Assembly (NCBI RefSeq): GCF_963678975.1
Contig: NC_089285.1
Location: 9,844,694-9,908,693 of the forward strand
DNA length: 64,000 nt
Direction: 5' to 3'
Origin: Dysidea avara
Taxonomy: Eukaryota; Porifera; Demospongiae; Dictyoceratida; Dysideidae
The notes under the pieces were generated by a model. It saw only the letters and a list, made by a program, of their open reading frames with translations, made no database searches and was not told the DNA's origin. Both the position numbers and the translations under genes were made by a program. Of the stretch, positions 33,864-46,319 are shown piece after piece (position 1 is the stretch's first letter; each line of letters starts with the position of its first letter).

Positions 33864-34448
33864 TCAAAGTTTCTGCTTGATACAGATGTCCATGTTCTTG
33901 ATAGCAAGAAACAATTTTAAATGAACAATGAAGTTTGAATAATTCATGTATGCAAACTGTCCCTTTATCCGTTGCAGACCAGAATTTGCTTGTTCATTAA
34001 CTTGTGAATTGATCGATTTTATATCCATAGTGCAGTATTCATCTAAACAGTAACCAGAAGAACATCCAATGTGTCCCCTCCAGTGAAAACGATCTACATA
34101 AAAAGTTGTAGTTTGGAAGAATATGGGCTCTCTGTTAAGGCAGTACTGATGGAGACTGCATGCATTGTCATATATAATCATTCCAGGTGGCTTTGAAAAA
34201 CGAGTTTTGAAGATTTGAAATGGATGACGTGGAGACTCACATTCTGTCAACATTTCAAATCCATAGCGTACAGAATGAGGACAATAGACAGTAAAAATTC
34301 CGGGTGTAAGAGTAGGATGGCTTGAGCTCCGTTTACGGCATTTATCTGTTTCTGGTGCTGTTTGTGACTTATCTTTCTCATATGCAGCATTTCCATGTAA
34401 CTGTGGTAAGCTTGAAAAGTAACTGAGACAATTTGTGGGGTCATGCAT
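33864..34448 (-). pseudogene. KDZ-like transposase fragment
   Basis: A 194-residue open block reads PGIFTVYCPHSVRYGFEMLT, then PPGMIIYDNACSLHQYCLNR, FYVDRFHWRGHIGCSSGYCL and NSQVNEQANSGLQRIKGQFA. The order of an acidic YDNAC motif, an H-x(3)-H-x(2)-C motif and a late Glu in a basic helix matches the KDZ (Kyakuja-Dileera-Zisupton) superfamily of DNA transposases as I know it. Proteins of this exact type are common in cnidarians and fishes. Only the catalytic part is present, without N-terminal fingers. The block is internally open, so it may be one exon of a larger gene. Classification is moderately sure. Confidence 0.5.
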
Positions 34449-34466
34449 GTACTATGTGTAAAATAG

Positions 34467-35069
34467 ATGATAGTGGAAAGGTTGTTTACTAAGCAAAATG
34501 AAGTAAGCATCCCAGTGTACACACCTGTGTCTCCACGAGAGCTTACTGTAATAGAGGAGAATGCGATATATTATGCAGCTGGGTATGTAGTAAGAAAGTT
34601 GATCAACCGATACAGGAAGAATGATGACCGCAAGTCTAGAGAATTCTTGGATGCCTTATATGATATGTTGGGTGAAGATCAAGGAAATGTTGAGGCATAC
34701 AGTTCATTTATGGACTATGTCAAAGTCTGGACACAAACAACGGATCGTGGTGGGTTAATGCATGTCTCATTGGACACTTTCCGGTGTTTTTCAGCTATAG
34801 AATTGGTCATTTATGAACTGATTAAGAAGGGACGTTCAAGGGAAGAAGTTGTGGGTGAAGCATTAAATGATGAAAGTGTAAAACTACTTTGGATGCTGAT
34901 TGCAGATTTGCCAAATGAAGTGGAATCATTTGAACTTCTTAATGATATTGTTTCTCTTTGGTACACATTACGAGGTTTTTCTGTGGCAGGGAAATTTTTT
35001 GAAGAATTCAAGCAAGCTAACAAAACCAATGTCCGTGGTACTAAAGGAGTTAGAAAAGAACTTCATTAA
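34467..35069 (+). pseudogene. C-terminal part of a transposon-type protein (uncharacterised)
   Basis: A 200-residue open frame contains YYAAGYVVRKLINRYRK, DYVKVWTQTTDRGGLMHVSL and LLNDIVSLWYTLRGFSVAGK, ending in a basic tail. I have seen this C-terminal pattern (AGYV..KL, DRGGL, LW.T.RGFS) in many multicopy genes of sponges and cnidarians, but I cannot assign a superfamily. The N-terminal part is missing; the frame begins where the KDZ-like fragment on the other strand begins, so two truncated elements abut near 34455. It is convergent with the P-like remnant, 81 bp away. Confidence 0.45.
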
Positions 35070-35155
35070 TCATTAATATGTATAGTATAGCAATATGTGC
35101 CATAATAAATTGTATATATAGTCATGTGAATTTAATGGCTCTGATGCATCTACGT

Positions 35156-35745
35156 TTCTTTAGCGGTCGACACAATGGTGATAGATTCAGTGGTTCTCTT
35201 CTTCTCTTTATGCTTCTGCCTTTGTGCAAGTGACTTCTGTACAATTAGTGCTTGAGTATTGTCCATGAATTGAGCCACAGAAGGGTTATCATTACGAGCT
35301 CCCCTGGCTCTTTGTTGAGCAAAGAATATTTCAACAGGGTCCTGATTGAATCTTTCAGTTAGAACATAAGCATGTTCGTTGTGAGATAAAAGGAATCGGA
35401 CCATCTCTGGTAGTGAATGTGCTAAAGTTCATATGTAATAGTAAAACTTTGGATTTGTTTACTCTTACCACAAATTTTGATGCCTTCAATTGTGTGACTT
35501 GGAAGTAAACAAAAAGGTTTTGCTTCTTTTGGTATTGCTTTATTATTAGCCACCCACATGCTCCAATCTTCTAAGTATTTTAATAAGGTTCCCTCTAGCC
35601 AGTTTTGATAAGCAAATTTTTATTAGTCTAATTTTGTTACCTTTAGTCTCACGTCTTCTTTTGTGTAAAATGGCTTCAAATCACTTTTGAGTGTTATTTC
35701 ACCTTCTCGAACATTTCTTGCTGTCATTTTTATTTTTGCCAGCTA
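35156..35745 (-). pseudogene. P-element/THAP9-like transposase, C-terminal exons
   Basis: Minus-strand exons read: about 35745-35643 (MTARNVREGEITLKSDLKPF), about 35600-35470 (LLKYLEDWSMWVANNK through LPSHTIEGIKIC), and about 35426-35156 (HSLPEMVRFLLSHNEHAYVL then RFNQDPVEIFFAQQRARG). The last two join in frame over a short GT-AG intron. The motif NQDPxExFFxxxRxxGxxxxNPS is the conserved C-terminal block of P-type/THAP9 transposases, which cut DNA with a GTP cofactor. The THAP domain and the catalytic centre are not present to the right, where a hAT begins. The join between the first two exons is not clean, so I treat it as a remnant. Confidence 0.6.
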
Positions 35746-35934
35746 CCAAGATAATGGAACTCTCTACCCTCAGTTGACGTGAATCTACCTTATGTGATGT
35801 TAACACTTGCCAGCAGGGTAATTTATGGCATACCAGGTGGATTGGCAAAACTGGTTTTTGACTCATTTAAGGGTAAGGAGAACTTAATTAACCATTTTGA
35901 ATATGTAAGATCCTCATATCTTTGTAGAGAAAAT

Positions 35935-37665
35935 ATCCTGCCCTGCTAAAGGAGCAGGTTCAAGTTTAACTTCATTTGTGCATCCTTTGCACCCTAAGAA
36001 GTATGCAATATCTGATCAACGTCAAAAGCAAATTACCTCAAGGTTAATTGAATATGTAGCTGAAACCCTACGGCCTTGTCAACTGTAGAAGCTCCCTCTT
36101 TTGTCAGCATGGTTGAAGCACTTAATCCACAATACCAAATACCATCCAGGAAACACTTATCTACTACACTTATAAGTAATAAAACCGCAGGACTTCACAA
36201 AATTTTTTGTGAGGAAATGTCCAAGGCATCTTCCATTTCTCTTACCTTAGATCTCTGGACTAATTGTCAAATGTGCAGCTACCTGGGGAAAACTGCTCAT
36301 TACATTATAAAACAACTTCAAATTTTATAAATTATGAGTTTAGGCATTGTATGCTCACATGTAAACGATTTAAAGGGCGCCATACTGCAGAAAACATATA
36401 TGATAACTTTGAAAGTGTGGCACAGTTGTTTGATATTGATAAGAAAGTGAAGTACATTGTTTCGGACAATGCCTCCTCAAACATGGTAAAAGCCTTTTCT
36501 TTGCCTGAGTTTGAAGCATCTACAGAGTCTGAAGTATCAGTAGCTTCTAAAGCCCAGAACAGTGACAGTGCAGATGAAAATGATCCTACCAGAGAAACAT
36601 CAGAGTTAGATGATGAAGATATACTTGAATATCTCCCTGAGCATCTTTCGTGCTTTGCTCACACATTGCAGCTTGTTGTAAAAGATAGAATGAAAGAAAT
36701 TGGATCACTTCAGCGTGTCATCTCTAAATCTTCAAATATTGTTAGCCATGTTAGAAAATCAATCCATGCATCAGAGCTTTTGGAAAATTTCAAAAAGCTT
36801 CAAGCATTTAATGTAACACATTGGAATTCTGAAGTGAAAATGACACGGTCTGTTTTAAACATACCATCGGACAAACTTGACCAACTTGACACACAAAAGT
36901 TAACATAGCATGAGCGTGCACTCCTATTTGATCTAATAGAAATTCTTTCTCCATTTGAAGTAGCAACAGATCTGATACAAAAGCAACACACAACATCAGC
37001 CAGTTTTATCATACCATGTATTCGTGGATTAAAAGCAACACTGAATAATTCAAAATTCCAGTGCAAATTGGTTTCTACTTTGAAGTCATCTGTGCATAAC
37101 AGGCTCTCCCTGTACTATGAAATAATGTATCTTGTTGTAGCTGCAATGCTGGATCCACGCTTTAAGTATCGATGGTGTGCATCCGACAGCTCTGAGTGCA
37201 AAAATTTTTCTGATGCTCTTTTACACAAAGCCACTGCTGTTTCTGATGCCACTAATGCTGCGGTAAATCCAGAAAGCAGTACACAGCTGACTGACTACCA
37301 GGATGATAGTCCACCTTCAAAGAGAAGAAACCACTTAATCTCTTTAAATTTATGGATGATAGCAGCCACTTTACTGGTGCAGCTGGAAACCCTAATCAGG
37401 TGGAGACAGAAGTAACGGAATATTTATCTGCACCTTGTAGTCCTCACGACACTAAAATTCTGGAATACTGGAAATCACAAAGTCAGTATCCCACACTATC
37501 TAAATTAGCACAACAATATCTTGCTGTTTCAGCCTCTTCTGCTCCAGTAGAGAGACTGTTTAGCATAGGTGGCAAAATATTTAGGCCAGATCTTGCAGGC
37601 TAACTGACAAAACTTTTGGAAGATTTAATGTTCATTAAAAATAACAATCACTTTAGTAAATAACT
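35935..37665 (+). pseudogene. hAT transposase with C-terminal dimerisation domain, decayed
   Basis: Plus-strand blocks run in the family order. SISLTLDLWTN (first Asp) is followed by KYIVSDNASSNMVKAFSLPE (second Asp) and, after an acidic insert, HLSCFAHTLQLVVKDRMKEI. Next are THWNSEVKMTRSVLNI, VAAMLDPRFKYRW and the hATC motif SAPVERLFSIGGKIFRPD. This is nearly the full length of a ZBED-like hAT without its BED finger. Four or more stops and frame changes interrupt it (for example between the DLWTN and DNASSN blocks, and after KLT near 36905). The region 37745-37905, rich in TAATCGATTAC words, looks like the 3' subterminal part. Confidence 0.7.
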
Positions 37666-37744
37666 GTAAACTTTTATACTGTAGTTGACAAAATAAACAT
37701 ACCTATAGTTTCTTGTATTACACAGATGTATGCACACCCACACA

Positions 37745-37905
37745 ATGTAATCATGATTGTATTCAGATTACTTTAGAAAGTAATTGTAATTTAATCGATT
37801 ACATTTATAAATCACTGTAATCGTAATCATAATCGCAGAAAGCAAAGTAATCACAATCGTAATCGATTACTGTCCTTCTGTAATCGCCCCATGTAGATAC
37901 TATCA
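37745..37905. repeat. TAATCGATTAC-rich subterminal hAT region
   Basis: Short words GTAATCGATTAC and AATCGTAATC recur in both orientations and end near TCTGTAATCGCCCCATG. This layout is typical of the end of hAT elements whose termini bind the transposase through repeated words. Confidence 0.5.
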
Positions 37906-38620
37906 CTAATCCTTTCACTAGGTCCAAATCTGGCCCCCCTGGCATGTGATATATTTTCTGCCCTCTACATTCGTAGCTAACTCCATTTATAGTTGATTCA
38001 TACTAGAAAACCTTATTTAATACTAAACAAAAACGATAAGTCACCTTATGATGCTGTAATACGGCATTGGGCTACAGGATGGCTCCATCACGTGAGTTCT
38101 ATTTCATATATTGAGTTGACAGAATGTTTTCGAATGTGGGTTTACAGGCAAAAGTCTTGAGAATTCTTGGGATCTGGAGCATGACCTTGGGAAATTGGTA
38201 CCTGACCATGAGACCATGAGTACAGGCTAAAATTTTTGAGTGTCACAGTGAAACTGTGCGAGTTAAGAGGTCTGACACATGTGAGTGTGCATTAATTAGA
38301 GTTGAAGATATGTAGTGTACTCAAGTAACATAAGAACTCAAGGTTTTGTAGCCTGAAACAACAAAGTTATTGAAAGTCACACAAAAAGAAGTCTATCAAC
38401 TACTACTAACAAAAATCCACTAACTGCATTATGTAACTTCAATAACCTTACCAGACTTGATTTGTGGTCAAGCCACTGTGCCTTATTTTGCAATTCTAAT
38501 TAATGTCCACTATCATTTTTGTATTTAGGACCAGTGCAACCTCTCAACTGTCATGCCTCTGGCGTGATTGAGGTGGCCTAAGGTATTGAATCTCATGCCT
38601 ACAAGCAATGGTAGCTTAGA
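37906..38620. other. Interval without a recognised gene
   Basis: No open frame of note and no recognised repeat. The sequence looks like unique or very old DNA. Confidence 0.3.
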
Positions 38621-38624
38621 ACCT

Positions 38625-39030
38625 GGATATTGCATATTACATGACCGTTGTCAATAAGTTTTTTAGGTCAATGATATGACATGAAAACCACTGAGTTTAA
38701 AATTAAGTTACAGCCAGTCTATCCAATTCACATGCAAGTAGTTACTCATGCCTGCATCTTATTCAGTAGACTTGAGGTTACGATAGACGTTTCTTTCACT
38801 GACAAATAGCATACGTGCTACCAGCTTCTTCAGGCTTTGCTATTAAACATGTGTTGCCTAAAAATTCACCACCTCAGGTCTACTGATACAGGCATGAGTA
38901 ACTGAATCAGATAGATGGCTGCAACTTAATTTTAAACTGAGTCTATAATGGCTTTCCAATTGGTTACTTTCATTGACCTTAATATTTTTTTGACAACGGT
39001 CACACAATCTACAGTAATATGTAGTTGTGT
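38625..39030. mobile_element. Foldback MITE, ~400 bp
   Basis: Arms of about 150 bp pair: the left holds ATTACATGACCGTTGTCAAT, TTTAAAATTAAGTTACAGCC and ACTCATGCCTGCATCTTATT. The right holds the reverse complements with changes (ATGACCGTTGTC becomes GACAACGGTCAC). The loop at 38780-38870 has no gene. Confidence 0.6.
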
Positions 39031-39829
39031 CATATGATCATTCTCACGTGATTCCTGGTATTGGAAATGGCAGAAATGTGTGTGGGATTAACAACCTATG
39101 GTCAGAGCACTGGACATGGTCGGGGACAACAGTGAGATGTAAAATAAAAGTAAGTGCTTTGACTGCCTGGCACCTAAACTTGTTTGAGTTGTGCCTGGCC
39201 ATGTGTCAAAATGATCACATGATGCCATGGATACACCCCAAGAGGAAAATAGAAAACAAGCGACTAAGTGTGGCTGAACACTAAAAAAGATACAGATAGT
39301 GACATTCTAGTGTCTTTAAAGAATAGCTAAAAGTGCACTACCAGAATTCATTGGATACGTCAGTGTGCTCAACTAATTCTAGTGTGTGGCATAGCAGATG
39401 ATGGCAGAATGTATGTACAGATACAATTAATAGCAACTAAGCCCACATAAACAGGTGGATATATAGAAAGCATAGGTACACAACTACACATTATCAGCCT
39501 AAGGGCACATTTTATGTATGTTGTGCTTGTTCTCTTCATCAGGTTGCATAGGATGGATGACAGTTTGTTAATCTCACTTCTGGCAAAGGCTACTTGTTGA
39601 GAGCTCTGCCAGTGCCATATCGGGACAGTCATGCTGTAAAAGGAATGGAATCACTATCTGTTTCATCAGTGCTAGTTGGCAAGATTTCTTTGCTATATGG
39701 GATATCATAGTAATGCCATTTCCCAGGTGTAAGATGACTCCACCACTGCAGTGTAACATGACTATGGTGTAGAGTGCTCTAGAGCAAGAGGTGAGGGGCA
39801 CCCAAGTCACTCAAAGCTCTAGTAAAAGT

Positions 39830-40125
39830 TGGTGGAGGCTTTATTAGATACTGGGTCTGCTGTAAAAGTTATACAATTGGAAGCCCTTTCGCAGATTTTG
39901 GCCAAGCAGCTTCGTCCAGGTCAGACCCCATGGGAGTGGAGGACAGTAGTAGAATCCCGTTTGGAACCAACCCTCTCTTATTCTACAGAATTACAGTGGG
40001 GATAATTTCAAGATAGTGCGGCAGGTTAAAATTGACACGAGTTGTCCGGGATATTCAATAACAGCTGTGGTCCAAGTACAAAAGGGGGCTCCAGCTAAAC
40101 TATTAATAGGAACAGATTTAGGGGT
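39830..40125 (+). mobile_element. Ty3/Gypsy fossil, protease region
   Basis: A short old fragment with the aspartyl protease motif LLDTGSAVKV and a later segment AKLLIGTDLG. It is broken, and no LTR is visible beside it. It ends next to copy B of the modular element. Confidence 0.6.
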
Positions 40126-40174
40126 CATCCATTATTTTCAGCCTTTACACAAGAGTACGCTAGGGGGAGGGGGT

Positions 40175-40830
40175 ATTTGAGCGAAATCGCTTCAGGCGTT
40201 CCCGAGATATGCGACTTCAAAAATTGGCTTAGTTTCTTCATTTTTTTTCTTATTTTTCTTCCTCTTTTCGCACACTTACAAAAACTGCTATAAAACGCGA
40301 ACACCATATCCGATTGCCTTGAAATTTGGCACACAGAAGGGGGGTATAAAGGTGCATCTCGGCACCAACTTTGGCTGGAATACGATAAACAGGCAAAGAG
40401 CTATGAGCGATTATTCACTAAACATAACACCAATATGTTGTCACGCCTACAGGGTAAACCGCGTATGGGAAGAAGTTGAAAATCAGTGGGTGAATAGGTT
40501 AACTATTAAACCTCAAACCTTTTATGGTTTGAAAGGAATCCAGCTAAAAACCAGGAAGATACAACGAAAAAACCAACAGTGTGTAACAATTATGCAATCG
40601 AGATTAGCTAATAAAAAACGACTGCTTGCCACGCCTACCAGATAAACCACTTGGGCTAATGCTTTGAAAATTGCTGTATAGATGGAATAATCATCTTAGA
40701 AAGGCTCTTCAATGGTGTAGAAGAATCAGACTTAAAGCCACGGAGTTATAACACGAAATCCAACTTGGTGTAGCAAGTGCGAGATCGAGATACTCTAATA
40801 GAGCAGTCACCCTGAAGAGAATTCAAGAGA
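40175..40830 (-). repeat. Core of modular element, copy B
   Basis: It matches 16345-17000 in reverse, with shared segments such as CTGTAGGCGTGACAACA versus TGTTGTCACGCCTACAGG, and carries the same GATACTCTAATAGAGCAGTC edge next to the array. Confidence 0.65.
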
Positions 40831-40839
40831 TCAGCTAGA

Positions 40840-43800
40840 AACAAGTAACCTGTATAGAGATCAGCTACAAACAAGTCACCCTGTAGAGAAATCAGCTACA
40901 AACAATCCACCCTGTAGAGAGATCAGCTAGAAGTAGGGAGTTCATGCAACTATGGAAAGAGACAGTTCAGCTAGAAGAAATCACCTTGTAGAGTTCAGCT
41001 ACAAAGAAACCACCAGGTAGAGAGTTCAGCTACAAACAAATCTCCCTGTAGAGAGATCAGCTAGAAGAAGTTACCTTGTAGAGAGTTCAGCTAAAAAGAA
41101 ACCTTCACGTAGAGAGTTCAGCTGCAAACAAATCACCTATAGAGAGATCAGCTAGAAGAAGTTTCCTTGTAGAGAGTTCAATTACAAAGAGACCACCATG
41201 TAGAGAATTCAGCTACAAACAAATCGCCCTGTAGAGATATCAATAGAAGAAGTTAACTTGCAGAGAGTTCAGCTACAAAGAAACCATCATGTAGAGAGAT
41301 CAGCTACAAACAAATTTCCCTGTAGAGAGATCAGCTAGAAGAAGTTACCTTGTAGAGAGTTCAGTTAAAAAGAAACCATCATGTAGAGAGTTCAGCTGCA
41401 AACAAATCACCTGTAGAGAGTTCAGCTACAAACAAATCTCCCTGTAGAGAGATCAGCTAGAAGAAGTTACCTTGTAGAGAGTTCAGCTTAGAAGAAACCA
41501 TCATGTAGAGAGTTCAGCTGCAAACAAATCACCTGTAGAGAGTTCAGCTACAAACAAATCTCCCTGTAGAGAGATCAGCTAGAAGAAGTTACCTTGTAGA
41601 GAGTTCAGCTACAAAGAAACCATTCTGTAAAGAGCTCAGCTGCAAACAAATCACCTGTACAGAATTCAGCTACGTACAAACAAATTACTCTGTAGAGAGA
41701 TCAGCTAGACGAAGTTACCTTGTAGAGAATTCAGTTACAAAGAAACCACCATGTAGAGAATTCAGCTACAAACTAGTGACCCTGTAGAGATATCAGCTAG
41801 AAGAAGTTACCTTGTAGAGAGTTCAGCTGCAAACAAATCACCTATTACAGAATTCAGCTACAAACAAACCACCCTGTAGAGAGATCAGATAGAAGAAGTT
41901 ATCTTGTAGATAGTTCAGCTACAAACAAATCACCCTGTCGAGAGATCAGCTAGAAGATGTTACCTTGTAGGTAGTTCAGCTGCAAACAAATCACCCTGTA
42001 GAAAGATCAGCTAGAAGAAGTCACCTTGTAGAGAGTTCAGCTACAAACAAACCACCATGTAGAGAGTTCAGCTAGAAGAAGTCACGTTGTAGAGAGTTCA
42101 GCTACAAAGAAACCATTCTGTAAAGAGCTCAGCTGCAAATAAATCACCTGTAGAGAGTTCAGCTACAAACAAATCTCCCTGTAGAGAGATCAGCTAGGAG
42201 AAGTTACCTTGTAGAGAGTTCAGCTAAAAAGAAACCATCATGTAGAGAGTTCAGCTGCAAACAAATCACCTGTAGAGAGTTCAGCTACAAACAAACCACC
42301 ATGTAGAGAGTTCAGCTAGAAGAAGTCACGTTGTAGAGAGTTCAGCTACAAAGAAACCATTCTGTAAAGAGCTCAGCTGCAAATAAATCACCTGTAGAGA
42401 GTTCAGCTACAAACAAATCTCCCTGTAGAGAGATCAGCTAGGAGAAGTTACCTTGTAGAGAGTTCAGCTAAAAAGAAACCATCATGTAGAGAGTTCAGCT
42501 GCAAACAAATCACCTGTAGAGAGTTCAGCTACAAACAAATCTCCCTGTAGAGAGATCAGCTAGAAGAAGTTACCTTGTAGAGAGTTCAGCTACAAAGAAA
42601 CCATTCTGTAAAGAGCTCAGCTGCAAACAAATCACCTGTACAGAATTCAGCTACGTACAAACAAATTACTCTGTAGAGAGATCAGCTAGACGAAGTTACC
42701 TTGTAGAGAGTTCAGTTACAAAGAAACCACCATGTAGAGAATTCAGCTACAAACTAGTGACCCTGTAGAGATATCAGCTAGAAGAAGTTACCTTGTAGAG
42801 AGTTCAGCTGCAAACAAATCACCTATTACAGAATTCAGCTACAAACAAACCACCCTGTAGAGAGATCAGATAGAAGAAGTTATCTTGTAGATAGTTCAGC
42901 TACAAACAAATCACCCTGTCGAGAGATCAGCTAGAAGATGTTACCTTGTAGGTAGTTCAGCTGCAAACAAATCACCCTGTAGAAAGATCAGCTAGAGGAA
43001 GTCACCTTGTAGAGAGTTCAGCTACAAACAAACCACCATGTAGAGAGTTCAGCTAGAAGAAGTCACGTTGTAGAGAGTTCAGCTACAAAGAAACCATTCT
43101 GTAAAGAGCTCAGCTGCAAATAAATCACCTGTAGAGAGTTCAGCTACAAACAAATCTCCCTGTAGAGAGATCAGCTAGGAGAAGTTACCTTGTAGAGAGT
43201 TCAGCTAAAAAGAAACCATCATGTAGAGAGTTCAGCTGCAAACAAATCACCTGTAGAGAGTTCAGCTACAAACAAATCTCCCTGTAGAGAGATCAGCTAG
43301 AAGAAGTTACCTTGTAGAGAGTTCAGCTACAAAGAAACCATTCTGTAAAGAGCTCAGCTGCAAACAAATCACCTGTACAGAATTCAGCTACGTACAAACA
43401 AATTACTCTGTAGAGAGATCAGCTAGACGAAGTTACCTTGTAGAGAGTTCAGTTACAAAGAAACCACCATGTAGAGAATTCAGCTACAAACTAGTGACCC
43501 TGTAGAGATATCAGCTAGAAGAAGTTACCTTGTAGAGAGTTCAGCTGCAAACAAATCACCTATTACAGAATTCAGCTACAAACAAACCACCCTGTAGAGA
43601 GATCAGATAGAAGAAGTTATCTTGTAGATAGTTCAGCTACAAACAAATCACCCTGTCGAGAGATCAGCTAGAAGATGTTACCTTGTAGGTAGTTCAGCTG
43701 CAAACAAATCACCCTGTAGAAAGATCAGCTAGAAGAAGTCACCTTGTAGAGAGTTCAGCTACAAACAAACCACCATGTAGAGAGTTCAGCTAGAAGAAGT

Positions 43801-45810
43801 CACGTTGTAGAGAGTTCAGCTACAAAGAAACCATTCTGTAAAGAGCTCAGCTGCAAATAAATCACCTGTAGAGAGTTCAGCTACAAACAAATCTCCCTGT
43901 AGAGAGATCAGCTAGGAGAAGTTACCTTGTAGAGAGTTCAGCTAAAAAGAAACCATCATGTAGAGAGTTCAGCTGCAAACAAATCACCTGTAGAGAGTTC
44001 AGCTACAAACAAATCTCCCTGTAGAGAGATCAGCTAGAAGAAGCTACCTTGTAGAGAGTTCAGCTACAAAGAAACCATTCTGTAAAGAGCTCAGCTGCAA
44101 ACAAATAACCTGTACAGAATTCAGCTACGTACAAACAAATTACCATGTAGAGAGATAAGCTAGAAGTTACCTTGTAGAGAGTTCAGTTACAAAGAAACCA
44201 CCATGTAAAGAATTCAGCTACAAACTAGTGACCCTGTAGAGAGATCAGCTAGAAGAAGTTACCTTGTAGAGAGTTCAGCTACAAAGAAACCATCATGTAA
44301 AGAGTTCAGCTGCAAATAAATCACCTGTAGAGAGTTCAGCTACAAACAAATCTCCCTGTAGAGAGATCAGCTAGAAGAAGTTTCCTTGTAGATAGTTCAG
44401 CTACAAACAAATCACCCTGTAGAAAGATCAGCTAGAAGAAGTCACCTTGTAGAGAGTTCAGTTACAAAGAAACCACCATGTAGAGAGTTTAGTTATAAAC
44501 TAGTGACTCTGTAGAGACATCAGCTAGATGAAGTTACCTTGTAGAGAGTTAGATACAAAGAAACCATTCTGCAAAGAACTCAGCTGCAAACAAATCACCT
44601 GTACAGAATTCAACTACAAACAAATCACCCTGTAGAAAGATAAGCTAGAAGAAGTTACCTTGTAGAGAGTTCAGCTACAAACAAATCACCCTGCAGAGAG
44701 ATCAGCTAGAAGAAATTACCTTGTAGAGAGCTCATCTACAAAGAAACCACCATGTAGAGAGTTCAGCTGCAAAGAAATCACCCTGTAGAAAATTCAGCCA
44801 CAAGCAAATTTCCCTGTAGAAAGATCAGTTATAAGAAGTTACCTCGTAGAGAGTTTAGCTACAAAGAAACTATTCTGTAAAGAGCTCAGCTACAAACAAA
44901 TCACCCTGTAGAGAGATCAGCTAGAAGAAGCTATCTTGTAGATAGTTCAGCTACAAACAAATCACCCTGTTGAAAGATCAGCTCACCTTGTAGAGAGTTC
45001 AGCTACAAACAAATCACCCTGTAGAGAGATCAGCTAGAAGATGTTACCTTGTAGATAGTTCAGCTACAAACAAATCACCCTGTTGAAAGATCAGCTCACC
45101 TTGTAGAGAGTTCAGCTACAAACAAATCACCCTGTAGAGAGATCAGCTAGAAGATGTTACCTTGTAGATAGTTCAGTTACAAACAAATCACCCTGTTGAA
45201 AGATCAGCTCACTTTGTAGAGAGTTCAGCTACAAACAAACTACCATGTAGAGAGTTCAGCTAGAAGAAGTTACCTTGTAGAGAGTTCAGCTACAAAGAAA
45301 CCATTCTGTAAAGAGCTCAGCTGCAAACAAATCACCTGTACAGAATTCAGCTACAAACAAATCACCCTGTAGAAAGATCAGCTAGAAGAAATTACCTTGT
45401 AGAGAGTTCAGCTACAAAGAAACCACCATGTAGAGAGTTCAGCTGCAAAGAAATCACCCTGTAAAAAATTCAGCCACAAACAAATTGCCCTGTGGAAAGA
45501 TCAGTTAGAAGAAGTTACTTTGTAGAGAGTTCAGCTACAAAGAAACCATTCTGTAAAGAGCTCAGCTGCAAACAAATCACCTGCACAGAATTCAACTACA
45601 AACAAATCACCCTGTAGAAAGATCAGCTAGAAGAAGGTACCTTGTAGATAGTTCAGCTATAAACAAATCACCCTGTAGAGAGATCAGCTAGAAGAAGTTA
45701 CCTTGTAGATCGTTCAGCTACAAACAATTCACCCTGTAGAGAAAGCAGCTAGAAGAAGTCACCTTGTAGAGTGTTCAGTTACAAAGAAACCAACATGGAG
45801 AGTTATGTGA
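40840..45810 (-). repeat. Tandem array of ~30-bp monomers with 737-bp higher-order repeat
   Basis: The same monomers as copy A in reverse (GAGAGTTCAGCTACAAACAA, GAGAGATCAGCTAGAAGAAG). The rare word TACGTACAAACAAATTA occurs at 41671, 42652 and 43389, and a variant at 44126: the last two steps are exactly 737 bp. The word GTCACGTTGTAG occurs at 42081, 42325, 43062 and 43799, giving steps of 244, 737 and 737 bp. Near 44970-45200 a 113-bp unit is repeated three times. Confidence 0.9.
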
Positions 45811-45937
45811 TAAATATATGTATTATATATATATATATAATTTGTACATTTACTGATAAAATCAGAAATATCTAAAGTACATCTGCTTCATCTTTTCTTC
45901 TTCCTGTGGCAAAGAAAAAAAAATAGGTTAAAAAAGT

Positions 45938-45966
45938 CCCAAAGCCAGCCATAGGCCGGCTTTGGG
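45938..45966. other. GC-rich hairpin with T-run, copy B
   Basis: CCCAAAGCCAGCC and GGCCGGCTTTGGGG flank ATA, preceded on the plus strand by an A-run. It mirrors 13438-13475. Confidence 0.55.
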
Positions 45967-45994
45967 GTATGCAAATACAAAAAGAAGTGAAATC

Positions 45995-46319
45995 TAATCC
46001 AAAACAGCCAAGCTGTAAAAAAAAGTGTGCGGCCCTCAAAAAGGCTATGGTGAAAAAAGACGTGAAATCCAAGGTGGCGGCCAAGAACTGGCTGTGATGG
46101 TAGGTTAATGGTAAAAATTTTAATAACAACAATTCAGGTGAATTTTGTGCCAATTGACCAAGCGGCACTAAAATTCACCTGAATTGTCGTTACTAAAATT
46201 TTTACCATTAACCTACCATCACAGCCATTTCTTGGCCGCCACCTTGGATTTCACTTTTTTTTTCACCATAGCCTTATTGAGGGCCGCACACTTTTTTACA
46301 GCTTGGCTGTTTTGGATTA
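45995..46319. repeat. 325-bp palindrome, copy B
   Basis: Arms starting TAATCCAAAACAGCC and ending GGCTGTTTTGGATTA pair over about 150 bp; the centre includes CAATTGACCAAGCGGC, slightly longer than in copy A. Confidence 0.8.

Larger units (their letters stand above)
40175..46319 (-). mobile_element. Large non-coding modular element, copy B (inverted)
   Basis: Reading the minus strand from 46319: palindrome, GC hairpin with T-run, AT microsatellite, about 4.9 kb of ~30-bp monomers, then the unique core. The core stops near 40175, about 190 bp before the 3' hairpin found in copy A, so this copy is truncated. Order and sequence match copy A throughout, but the array is nearly twice as long. Confidence 0.6.
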
